DNA of 6,874 nt from Candidatus Kapaibacterium sp. (GTDB lineage Bacteria > Bacteroidota > Ignavibacteria > Kapaibacteriales > UBA2268). Shown piece by piece: positions 1 to 5,980 of this stretch (position 1 is its first letter; every line of letters begins with the position of its first letter). Location: assembly GCA_028691175.1 (NCBI GenBank), contig JAQUZU010000099.1, positions 1 through 6,874 of the forward strand. The letters are read 5' to 3'. The position numbers were made by a program, and so were the translations under genes. Below the pieces are notes generated by a model. It did not search any database. It had not been told where the DNA came from and worked only from the letters and a program-made list of their open reading frames with translations.

Positions 1-353
1 CGATGTTCTGGGGAATCTTCTTGCAGGCATCTTCTTCTAATGCATTCTTTAATGGTGCAAACTACGACAGCGGAGATTATAACACAAACTTGCTGAATTT
101 CTCGATTGGTAAGAAATTCCTTGCCGGCAATGCCGCAGAAATCAAACTGACTGTATATGATTTGTTAAACAAGAACAAAAGTGTATCAAATAATACGACA
201 GAATACTATAACGAATTTGTTACGAATACGCAACTCAAGCAGTACTTCCTGCTCAGTTTCTCGTATAACCTGAAGAAATTCGGTTCAAGCAGCAATTCGT
301 CTGATGACGGAATGCCGGGACCTCCTCCGGGCGGGCGTTACGAACGCGACTAA
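1..353 (+). CDS. Outer-membrane beta-barrel / TonB-dependent receptor-like protein, C-terminal fragment
   Basis: This is the 3' end of a gene that starts before the window; the reading frame is open back to base 1, so the ATG at base 3 is probably just an internal Met. The visible ~116 residues alternate polar and hydrophobic residues as in membrane beta-strands. They include SIGKKFLAG, then LTVYDLLNKN, then a final strand YFLLSFSYNLKKFG. That order (a 'KKF' strand, a 'YDLLN' element, a last aromatic strand) is what I know from the end of the outer-membrane beta-barrel family of Bacteroidota (PF14905-like), related to TonB-dependent receptors. Such proteins sit in the outer membrane; the substrate cannot be told from this fragment. 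After the last strand comes a Ser/Asn stretch and a Gly/Pro-rich tail (MPGPPPGGRYERD), also common in this family. A strong terminator follows 18 bases after the stop. The family call is by pattern, and the subfamily is uncertain. Confidence 0.78.
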   Translation, partial: MFWGIFLQASSSNAFFNGANYDSGDYNTNLLNFSIGKKFLAGNAAEIKLTVYDLLNKNKSVSNNTTEYYNEFVTNTQLKQYFLLSFSYNLKKFGSSSNSSDDGMPGPPPGGRYERD

Positions 354-370
354 CAGAAAATTAATTTATA

Positions 371-398
371 GGGGCGGGACTATCCGCCCTTTTTTTTT
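371..398 (+). terminator. Rho-independent terminator after the outer-membrane protein gene
   Basis: A perfect GC stem GGGCGG (372-377) pairs with CCGCCC (384-389) across a 6-base loop, and a run of nine T (390-398) follows at once. A G-T pair at 371/390 can extend the stem. It lies 18 bases after the stop of the upstream gene and 28 bases before the pgsA start, so it should separate the two transcripts. Confidence 0.88.
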
Positions 399-412
399 CG
401 CTAATTTTTGCG

Positions 413-420
413 TATTTTTG
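413..420 (+). promoter_or_regulatory. Possible -7 promoter element for pgsA
   Basis: TATTTTTG fits the Bacteroidota -7 consensus TAnnTTTG and sits just upstream of the pgsA ATG at 426. The terminator at 371-398 means pgsA needs its own promoter nearby. No TTG lies 19-21 bases upstream: that place is occupied by the T-run of the terminator, so the -33 element is poor or absent. If the element is used, transcription would begin within a few bases of the ATG, giving a leaderless or almost leaderless mRNA. The same ten bases, CGTATTTTTG, form the -7 region of the phoH promoter. Confidence 0.35.
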
Positions 421-425
421 CATCC

Positions 426-1004
426 ATGAGAGTTCATATTCCGAATATTATAAGCCTGTTGCGAGTTATTATCGCGCCTGTGTTTTTCTGCCTGCTGCTT
501 TCCGGCAGAAAAACAGAAATAATTACAGCGATGATTCTGTATTGCATAGGGGCGATGACAGATTTTTTCGATGGTTTCCTTGCACGACGTTTGAAGGTAG
601 TCAGTTCGCTCGGAACGTTTCTTGATCCACTTGCGGATAAAGTGCTGACATCATTTGCGTTCATTGCATTTGTGGTGCTTGGGCTGGCAAACGTCTGGCT
701 GGTGGTAATTATCATTGCCCGCGACATTTTTACGACATATATGCGGATTGTTGCGGACAAACTCCGTAAGCCGCTCGTAACTTCTTGGACGGCAAAGGTT
801 AAGACATTTTTACAGATGATATTTATTTTCGGAGTATTGGCTCTGATATTGATCGATGCTATGACAGATAACTCAATGCATCTCGTAGAGACCGCAAGTG
901 ATTATGCGATTATAGATTTGATCATGGCCCTGCTGACCGGCTTAACTGTTTATTCGACTATCGAATATATTGAGAGCAATCGGGACATTTTTAGCCGGAA
1001 ATAA
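426..1004 (+). CDS. pgsA: CDP-diacylglycerol--glycerol-3-phosphate 3-phosphatidyltransferase (PgsA)
   Basis: An integral membrane enzyme of 192 residues. It transfers a phosphatidyl group from CDP-diacylglycerol to glycerol 3-phosphate, giving phosphatidylglycerophosphate, the committed step to phosphatidylglycerol and cardiolipin. The complete CDP-alcohol phosphotransferase signature D-x2-DG-x2-AR-x8-G-x3-D-x3-D is present at residues 46-71 (D46, D49, G50, A53, R54, G63, D67, D71), so the metal-binding Asp residues are intact. The N-terminal IPNIISLLR (residues 5-13) and the later block with ARD (98-100) and KVKTFLQM (124-131) are what separates PgsA from other family members. Several hydrophobic segments (about 7-26, 32-45, 74-97, 129-144, 161-176) fit a multi-pass protein. 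I chose the ATG at 426 because the motif then falls in its usual place. The frame also opens at TTG 408, but that start lies inside the candidate promoter. No Shine-Dalgarno is visible. It converges on miaA with a 42-base gap. Confidence 0.93.
   Translation: MRVHIPNIISLLRVIIAPVFFCLLLSGRKTEIITAMILYCIGAMTDFFDGFLARRLKVVSSLGTFLDPLADKVLTSFAFIAFVVLGLANVWLVVIIIARDIFTTYMRIVADKLRKPLVTSWTAKVKTFLQMIFIFGVLALILIDAMTDNSMHLVETASDYAIIDLIMALLTGLTVYSTIEYIESNRDIFSRK
481..515 (+). repeat. Perfect 12-bp inverted repeat inside pgsA
   Basis: TGTTTTTCTGCC (481-492) is followed, after an 11-base spacer, by its exact reverse complement GGCAGAAAAACA (504-515). In RNA this forms a 12-bp hairpin beginning 55 bases after the A of the pgsA start codon, covering about codons 19-30. 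No T-run follows it on the + strand, so it is not a standard terminator. It may be a structure that affects pgsA translation or mRNA decay, or it may be chance. Confidence 0.75.
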
Positions 1005-1046
1005 TGTTTTGATATGATATTTATACCGCAAAAATTCTGTGCTCGG

Positions 1047-1949
1047 CTATTTATCTGTAAATAATTTTGCAATTTCTTCTGCTGACGGTTTTACCCAATG
1101 AACGTTTTTATCCCGCCTGAACCAGGTCATCTGGCGTTTTGCATAATTTCGCGTGTGCTGTGCGATTAATTCAATTGCACGTAATTCGGAAATTTCTCCG
1201 TTAATATATTGAATTGTTTCCTTGTATCCCACTGTGTTTAAAGAATTTAACTCCGGCGAATATCCGGCATTCAAGACGCTTTCAGTTTCTTGTAGCAAGC
1301 CGTCGTGCCACATAATTTCGGTTCGCCTGTTTATTCTGTAGTAAAGTTCTTCGCGTTCGCGATTGATTGCAAAATATATCGGCGTGAAGTCGCGAACTTC
1401 TGCGAATTGTTTCTGTGCAACTGACAGCGGTATTCCGGTTGAATGGAAATATTCAAGTGCTCTAACAATCCGTCGCGGATTTTTATCGGCATAGTGTGCG
1501 GCGGAATCCGGATCGACTATTTTCAACTCGTCGTAAAGTTTTCTGATATCTTGCTCGGCAGCCTCGTAAATTTTCTCGTGTTTGTCGGGCATACCGTCGT
1601 CGAACAGCCCTTCGCATAATGCTTTTATATATAAGCCGCTTCCGCCAACCACAACCGGAATATTTCCGCGGTCGAAGATTTGATCGACTATTGGCAGGGC
1701 TGCTTTAGCGAACTGTCCGGCACTGAAATATTCCCTTGGATCGAGAAAATCTATAAGATGATGCGGTACTTGTGCCTGTTCTTCCGGAGTTGCCTTCGCA
1801 GTTCCGATATTAAGATATTTAAAGACTTGCCGGCTGTCTGCCGAGATAATTTCAATAGGGAAGAACTTCGCGAGTTCAATCGAGACCGATGTTTTGCCGC
1901 TTGCAGTCGCTCCCTCTATTACTATGATATTACGCTTTTCATTTGTCAT
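1047..1949 (-). CDS. miaA: tRNA dimethylallyltransferase (MiaA)
   Basis: A cytosolic enzyme of 300 residues, close to the usual family length. It adds a dimethylallyl group from DMAPP to N6 of A37 in tRNAs that read codons starting with U. Visible motifs in order: P-loop GATASGKT (13-20); SADSRQVF (37-44) with the catalytic Asp38 and the Arg/Gln that contact the tRNA base; GGSGLYIKAL (102-111); NPRRIVRALE (157-166); TVGYKE (239-244); and the C-terminal RNYAKRQMTWFRRD (267-280). Nothing expected is missing. It is the last gene of the phoH-cdaA-pcm-miaA operon, and its ATG lies inside the end of pcm with an 11-base overlap, which implies translational coupling. An AAGGA stands 10 bases before the ATG. 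The gene ends with TAG, 42 bases from the convergent end of pgsA, and no clear terminator is seen there. Confidence 0.97.
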   Translation of the reverse strand: MTNEKRNIIVIEGATASGKTSVSIELAKFFPIEIISADSRQVFKYLNIGTAKATPEEQAQVPHHLIDFLDPREYFSAGQFAKAALPIVDQIFDRGNIPVVVGGSGLYIKALCEGLFDDGMPDKHEKIYEAAEQDIRKLYDELKIVDPDSAAHYADKNPRRIVRALEYFHSTGIPLSVAQKQFAEVRDFTPIYFAINREREELYYRINRRTEIMWHDGLLQETESVLNAGYSPELNSLNTVGYKETIQYINGEISELRAIELIAQHTRNYAKRQMTWFRRDKNVHWVKPSAEEIAKLFTDK

Positions 1950-2616
1950 CTTCGTCCCATCCTTGCTCGCCGATCAATGGCACAAAACTGAAATTTCCCA
2001 CCGGAGTGTCTATGTATTTATCTTGAGATACTCGCTCGATCAAGTGCATTGTTTGTTTTTGTTTGTCGCCAATCGGAATTACCAAGCGCCCGCCAACTGC
2101 TAATTGTGCGGCTAAAGCCGAGGGAAGTTCGGGGGCTGCTGCAGTTACAATTATTCCGTCGTATGGTGCGTATTGCTGCCAGCCTAACGTGCCGTCGCCA
2201 AGTTTTAAGTTGATTTTCAGCCGAAGATCCGCAAACAATTTTACCAAGCGATTGTACAATTCCGGAACACGCTCCACGGAGAATACTTTGGCTCCGAGCA
2301 CTTTAAGAATGCAGGCTTGATATCCGCTTCCAGTGCCGATTTCGAGGATTTTCTCGCCGGGGCTGACACCGAGTAACTGCGATTGAAATGCCACTGTCGA
2401 AGGACGCGAAATTGTTTGTTTGGAGTTTAGCGGCAGAGCAATGTCGTCGTAACTTTTGAAAATGAAAGTTGGATGAACGAAATACTCACGCGGGACAAAC
2501 GCAATTGCGTTCAGCACATTGATGTCCGTAATGCCGCTTTGAGCAAGTTTCTCGGCAAGCCGCAGGCGGGCTTCCTTGTGGTGCGGATTAATAAGTGAAG
2601 AGAAATCCTCGGTCAT
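1939..2616 (-). CDS. pcm: Protein-L-isoaspartate O-methyltransferase (Pcm)
   Basis: A cytosolic repair enzyme of 225 residues. It methylates isoaspartyl residues in aged proteins with S-adenosylmethionine, which allows their return to normal aspartate. Family hallmarks are visible in order: SKQTISRPSTVA (65-76), which carries the active-site Ser region; the SAM-binding motif I LEIGTGSGYQA (91-101); DGTLGW (141-146); YDGIIVTAAAPELP (152-165); GGRLVIPIG (175-183); and the C-terminal FVPLIGEQGW (211-220). The start ATG overlaps the stop of cdaA as ATGA (4 bases), and its own end overlaps miaA by 11 bases, so it is an internal operon gene. Only an A-rich AAAGAAAG lies ahead of the start, so coupling to cdaA translation is likely. 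The acidic tail DEDDK after the last motif is short and not unusual. Confidence 0.95.
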   Translation of the reverse strand: MTEDFSSLINPHHKEARLRLAEKLAQSGITDINVLNAIAFVPREYFVHPTFIFKSYDDIALPLNSKQTISRPSTVAFQSQLLGVSPGEKILEIGTGSGYQACILKVLGAKVFSVERVPELYNRLVKLFADLRLKINLKLGDGTLGWQQYAPYDGIIVTAAAPELPSALAAQLAVGGRLVIPIGDKQKQTMHLIERVSQDKYIDTPVGNFSFVPLIGEQGWDEDDK

Positions 2617-3395
2617 TTGTCTTTCTTTGGCGTTAATTTGTCGTTCAATACTCGCAGCAAATCTTCTTTCGGCACATTGAGCAAAAATTCTGTTTTATGT
2701 GCTATTGATATTCCGCCGGTCTCTTCAGATACCACGAGAACTACTGCATCAATCTGTTCGCTCAGTCCGAGCGCTGCTCTGTGCCGCGTTCCTAAGTTCT
2801 TGTTTCCATACTTGGTTACGTGCGAAAGCGGTAGCACACATCTTGCGGCTACTATCTGCTGATTATCGATAATTACTGCGCCGTCGTGCAAAGGTGCTTT
2901 CGTATTAAAAATAGCGAGAATTAATTCTTTCGAAACTTTTGCACCAATCGGAATGCCGGTATCAATACTCATTTCTACGTTTTGCGAGCGTGTAAAAACA
3001 ATCAAAGCCCCGATATGCCGCTCGGACATTTCAATTGTAGACTGCACAATACCGTCGATAGTTTGCGATATTTTAGCATATCCCATAAATTTTGCAATTG
3101 GCCCTTGCGAAGTAATCATAAGCAGTAAACGACGTAATTCCGGCTGAAACAATATCACAAACCCGATTAGCCATATATCGAGTATAGTTCGCAAAATCCA
3201 GTTCATCGCCTTGAAATTCGCTGCTTCTGCGATAAAGGACAGCCCGATCAGAACAACCAATCCAAACAATACTTGTACTGCAAACGTGTGTTTTAAGGCT
3301 CTGTATAGCCAATAAAATGCTATAGTTACAAGCATTATGTCCAAAAAGTCTATAAACGTAAAGCCGAGGAATCCTATGCGGAAGATCTCAAACAC
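2613..3395 (-). CDS. cdaA: Membrane diadenylate cyclase, CdaA type (makes c-di-AMP)
   Basis: This enzyme condenses two ATP into the second messenger cyclic di-AMP, which in other bacteria controls potassium and osmolyte balance and cell-wall homeostasis. With the start chosen here it has 260 residues. Three membrane helices (about 15-32, 40-57, 68-84) are followed by QPELRRLLL (84-92), then the DisA_N catalytic domain with LHDGAVII (169-176, the DGA motif) and GTRHRAALG (202-210, the RHR motif). Both catalytic signatures are intact. I chose the GTG at 3395 for three reasons. A strong Shine-Dalgarno (GGGAGG, 6 bases upstream) precedes it. It overlaps phoH by only 8 bases. The protein then begins FEIFRIGFLGFTFIDFLDI, where I recall Bacteroidota relatives beginning. 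An ATG at 3416 or a still earlier codon at 3449 would also keep the frame. The end overlaps pcm by ATGA. No CdaR regulator or GlmM gene is adjacent, unlike the Firmicutes arrangement. Confidence 0.95.
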   Translation of the reverse strand: MFEIFRIGFLGFTFIDFLDIMLVTIAFYWLYRALKHTFAVQVLFGLVVLIGLSFIAEAANFKAMNWILRTILDIWLIGFVILFQPELRRLLLMITSQGPIAKFMGYAKISQTIDGIVQSTIEMSERHIGALIVFTRSQNVEMSIDTGIPIGAKVSKELILAIFNTKAPLHDGAVIIDNQQIVAARCVLPLSHVTKYGNKNLGTRHRAALGLSEQIDAVVLVVSEETGGISIAHKTEFLLNVPKEDLLRVLNDKLTPKKDK

Positions 3396-4362
3396 GCTTT
3401 GCCTCCCGACTTTCATGGTGGTCGTATGCCTTAATAATATTTGCGACAAGCGAATGGCGTACTACGTCGCGTGTATCAAAGTTGATAAATCCAATGTCCT
3501 TTACGCCTTGCAGCACTTTGCAGGCTTCGATCAGACCGCAATTTGACTTGTTCGGCAGATCGATTTGCGTTATGTCGCCGGTAACGATTGCTTTTGAACC
3601 AAAACCAAAGCGCGTCAGAAACATTTTCATTTGCGTGCCGGTTGCATTCTGCGCTTCATCTAAAATGATAAATGCGTTATTGAGAGTTCTGCCCCGCATA
3701 TAGGCGAGAGGAGTTATTTCGATAATATTCTTTTCATATAAGGACTTCAGTTTTTCCGGGGGCACCATTTGAAAAAGAGCGTCGGTCAGCGGTCGCATAT
3801 ATGGATCTAATTTTTCTTTGAGGTCGCCCGGCAAAAATCCCAAAGATTCGCCGGCTTCTACCGCCGGACGCGAGAGGATTATTCGGCTAACCTCGCCGGC
3901 ACGAAGAGCGGCAACTGCCATGGCAATCGCAAGATAGGTTTTGCCGGTACCTGCCGGTCCGACTGCGAAAACTAAGTCGTTCTTTGCTACTAATTTGCAA
4001 TAATTTTTTTGATTTTCAGATTTCGGCTTTATTGCTTCTTTGTTTCCATAAAGAATTACCTCGGAATCTGCTGCGTTTGAAATTCGTACGGAATCGCTTT
4101 TGATGTCTATTAATTCTATTACGGAACTTATGTCGTCTTCGGTGAGGCGACCATTTCGGCGCAAAATATAGACTAATTCGGTGAAAATTTTATACACAGT
4201 ATTGACTTCGCCGGTCGCTCCGCGGATTAGCATGACGTCGCCCCGAATTACAATTGTTGCGGCATATTTTGCATCAATTATTCGCAGGTGCGAGTCGTTT
4301 TCTCCGAGTAATTCGGGAATATCAATGTCGTTTAGTTTGATTTTCTTTTCCGATAGTTCCAA
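3388..4362 (-). CDS. phoH: PhoH family P-loop ATPase
   Basis: A cytosolic PhoH-like ATPase with the start chosen here giving 324 residues, close to the usual length of about 320. PhoH proteins are RecA-like P-loop ATPases often linked to RNA metabolism and ribosome maturation; the precise role is not settled. An N-terminal region of about 120 residues (EKKIKLNDIDIPELLG, then a KH-like segment) precedes Walker A GPAGTGKT (135-142), SRPAVEAGESLGFLPGD (164-180), Walker B FIILDEAQ (231-238), TGDITQIDLP (261-270) and DVVRH (299-303). No ATG is available near the N-terminus. The frame opens at TTG 4467, GTG 4398 and TTG 4362. I prefer TTG 4362 because the promoter at 4398-4428 would start transcription after GTG 4398, and because the protein then begins MELSEKKIKLNDID, in line with family N-termini. 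It is first in the operon and overlaps cdaA by 8 bases. The family's frequent neighbour ybeY is not in the window. Family call very sure; exact start about 60%. Confidence 0.94.
   Translation of the reverse strand: MELSEKKIKLNDIDIPELLGENDSHLRIIDAKYAATIVIRGDVMLIRGATGEVNTVYKIFTELVYILRRNGRLTEDDISSVIELIDIKSDSVRISNAADSEVILYGNKEAIKPKSENQKNYCKLVAKNDLVFAVGPAGTGKTYLAIAMAVAALRAGEVSRIILSRPAVEAGESLGFLPGDLKEKLDPYMRPLTDALFQMVPPEKLKSLYEKNIIEITPLAYMRGRTLNNAFIILDEAQNATGTQMKMFLTRFGFGSKAIVTGDITQIDLPNKSNCGLIEACKVLQGVKDIGFINFDTRDVVRHSLVANIIKAYDHHESREAKRV
3402..3407 (-). promoter_or_regulatory. Shine-Dalgarno that decides the cdaA start
   Basis: On the minus strand GGGAGG is followed by six bases and then the GTG at 3395. 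It lies within the last codons of phoH. It is the best ribosome-binding site I noticed in the window, where most other starts have weak or no such site, and it supports the GTG over the upstream ATG at 3416. Confidence 0.7.
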
Positions 4363-4397
4363 AGCCGATTGCCGAGATAATGTATGAATCTGAGACA

Positions 4398-4428
4398 CAA
4401 AAATACGAAATCTTTGCGACGTTAGCAA
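4398..4428 (-). promoter_or_regulatory. Bacteroidota-type promoter of the phoH-cdaA-pcm-miaA operon
   Basis: Reading the minus strand, TTG (4428-4426) is followed by exactly 20 bases and then TATTTTTG (4405-4398). This matches the Bacteroidota primary-sigma consensus, -33 TTG and -7 TAnnTTTG with a spacer of about 19-21. Transcription should begin a few bases later, near 4391-4394, giving a leader of roughly 30 bases to the TTG start at 4362. It is the only promoter I see for the four-gene operon. Confidence 0.62.
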
Positions 4429-4552
4429 GAAAATTATGGATACAGTTGTGTAGAGTACTTGCCGCAAAATAATGAAAATCTTTTATGCAAAACCGGCACT
4501 TTTAAAAATAATTTTATTGCCGAAGCGTCTATTTAAATTAATGTGAAATTCT
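4399..4552. other. Divergent intergenic region between phoH and the LRR gene
   Basis: An AT-rich spacer that must hold the promoters of both divergent genes. The phoH promoter is clear on the minus strand. On the plus strand I find only TTG (4517-4519), 19 bases, then TAATGTGA (4539-4546), a poor match to TAnnTTTG; it would place the transcript start close to the ATG at 4553. A 5-bp dyad CGGCA (4494-4498) / TGCCG (4518-4522) flanks an A/T-only core; this could be an operator but is short. No coding potential is recognised. Confidence 0.4.
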
Positions 4553-5980
4553 ATGAGAACAGATGACTTGGTTATAAGAGGGAAAATAGTGCTTTCGGTC
4601 AGTAAATTTGCCGAATTGCGATTGTGTGCCATGACTTTGTGCTTGTTGATGATTTCAACAAATGTGATGCCGGCTCAGGAATTGTCGTTTGAATATTCAT
4701 TCACTTTTTCGCAACCAAGACGCGCAATGAACGCGGAAAAAAACTATTCGTCGCTTTCGGGTGCCCTTGGAAAAGCAAAGTATTTGGATAAACTTGTGAT
4801 CAGAAACAAAGATCTGAGTGAGCTTGGTGCAGCTATTGAGCGCTTTAAAAATTTAGAAGTGCTCGATATTTCTGAAACCCGTATCGCCGAACTTCCGTCT
4901 GAACTTGCCTCATTACCGAAATTGAAATGCGTAATTCTTTCACGTAACAATTTTTCTCAGTTTCCGCATGTACTGCTCGATGTAAAAAATCTTGAAATAC
5001 TGGATTTACGCGAAAATTCAATCCGTTATTTGCCGAAAAATATTAATAAACTGAATCGCCTAAAAGTTTTAGTGCTGTCGGGCAATCAAATTACCGAGGT
5101 GCCGCGCTCGATTGAAAAAATGTCCGAATTACGCGAAATTTATCTTGATGATAATAAACTGAAGGCATTTCCGGAACATATCTGCAAACTTTCGGGAGTA
5201 CATACGCTTAGTGTGTCGGGCAATAATCTGAATTCACTTCCGAGTTCGGTTGCATTGATGAAATCGCTCGCTTATTTTGATCTGTCCTCAAATAAATTGC
5301 ATTCTCTGCCCCAAAATATCGGAAGTCTGACCGGATTAAAAGTGCTTGATGTACAGAATAATCATTTGATTAATTTGCCGGCGTCGATTGGAAAATTGGA
5401 CAAACTGACTTATTTGAACATTAAGAAAAACGGTATTTCGAACCTGCCGTCGACTTTTAGTGATATGCAAAAATTGCGTACTCTGATTTATTCGTCAAAC
5501 GGATTAACTGCTGTGCCAATAGAAGTTATACATTGCATGCGACTTGAAAATCTCGACCTGAGTTTTAATCGCTTGAAAAACTTGGACAACGAGTTTTATC
5601 GTCTTCGCTCCTTGGAAAATCTTTCTCTGCGAAATAATGAATTTGTCGAATTTCCGAACGAGGTTACTTACTGCAAGTCTTTAAAAGTATTGGACTTAGT
5701 AAAAAATAAAATCAAGAATATAAGCAATGAAATTGCGCGTATGCAGGAACTTGTAAAACTAAAACTCGATAACAATTTTATCGACGAACTCACAAGTGCT
5801 ATCGGACGTTTGTCGAATTTGACGTATCTTTCATTAAACTATAACAAGTTGCGTACTGTTCCGAATCATTTTCGTTTTTTACGAAATCTGAAAGTTCTAT
5901 CCTTGCGCAAAAATTTCATCCAGTCGGACGAAATGCAACGCATTCACCGAATGCTTCCCGATGTAATCCTAAAATTTTAA
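4553..5980 (+). CDS. Secreted leucine-rich-repeat protein, 17 regular 23-residue repeats
   Basis: A protein of 475 residues made almost entirely of leucine-rich repeats. A hydrophobic stretch after Arg23 (about 24-38) ends in MPA before Gln42, which reads as a signal peptide cleaved near Ala41; the basic/polar part before it is long, so a downstream start (for example the TTG at residue 22 or Met27) is possible. From residue 78 to 468 there are 17 consecutive units of exactly 23 residues with the frame LxxLxLxxNxLxxLPxxIxxLxx and no insertion or deletion. Unit starts are 78, 101, 124 and so on to 446; the first and last are degenerate and probably act as caps. The type is that of bacterial and plant-like intracellular-type LRRs, which form curved solenoids that bind proteins. 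There is no kinase, Roc, ubiquitin-ligase, anchor or sorting domain, and only about 7 residues follow the last unit. The product is likely periplasmic or exported and a binding protein, partner unknown. It diverges from phoH and overlaps the nadD stop by 4 bases. Confidence 0.9.
   Translation: MRTDDLVIRGKIVLSVSKFAELRLCAMTLCLLMISTNVMPAQELSFEYSFTFSQPRRAMNAEKNYSSLSGALGKAKYLDKLVIRNKDLSELGAAIERFKNLEVLDISETRIAELPSELASLPKLKCVILSRNNFSQFPHVLLDVKNLEILDLRENSIRYLPKNINKLNRLKVLVLSGNQITEVPRSIEKMSELREIYLDDNKLKAFPEHICKLSGVHTLSVSGNNLNSLPSSVALMKSLAYFDLSSNKLHSLPQNIGSLTGLKVLDVQNNHLINLPASIGKLDKLTYLNIKKNGISNLPSTFSDMQKLRTLIYSSNGLTAVPIEVIHCMRLENLDLSFNRLKNLDNEFYRLRSLENLSLRNNEFVEFPNEVTYCKSLKVLDLVKNKIKNISNEIARMQELVKLKLDNNFIDELTSAIGRLSNLTYLSLNYNKLRTVPNHFRFLRNLKVLSLRKNFIQSDEMQRIHRMLPDVILKF

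Noticed and set aside
434..760. Long open frame on the minus strand opposite pgsA (108 codons).
   Set aside because: It is antisense to a complete PgsA with all catalytic residues and shows no recognisable domain; it is a shadow of the real gene.
992..1049. TAGCCG (992-997) and CGGCTA (1044-1049) as a bidirectional terminator between pgsA and miaA.
   Set aside because: Only 6 bp of pairing across a 46-base spacer and no proper T-run after either arm; this length of match is expected by chance.
2862..2873. Palindrome ATTATCGATAAT inside cdaA as an operator.
   Set aside because: Twelve-base palindromes of this kind are expected about once or twice by chance in a window this size, and it lies deep in coding sequence.
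3396..3449. Longer CdaA N-terminus from 3449 or ATG 3416.
   Set aside because: It would overlap phoH by 29-62 bases, while GTG 3395 has a strong Shine-Dalgarno and a family-like N-terminus.
4494..4522. Dyad CGGCA/TGCCG as a regulator binding site for phoH and the LRR gene.
   Set aside because: Only five bases per arm with a 19-base core; mentioned within the intergenic entry but too weak to call as an operator.
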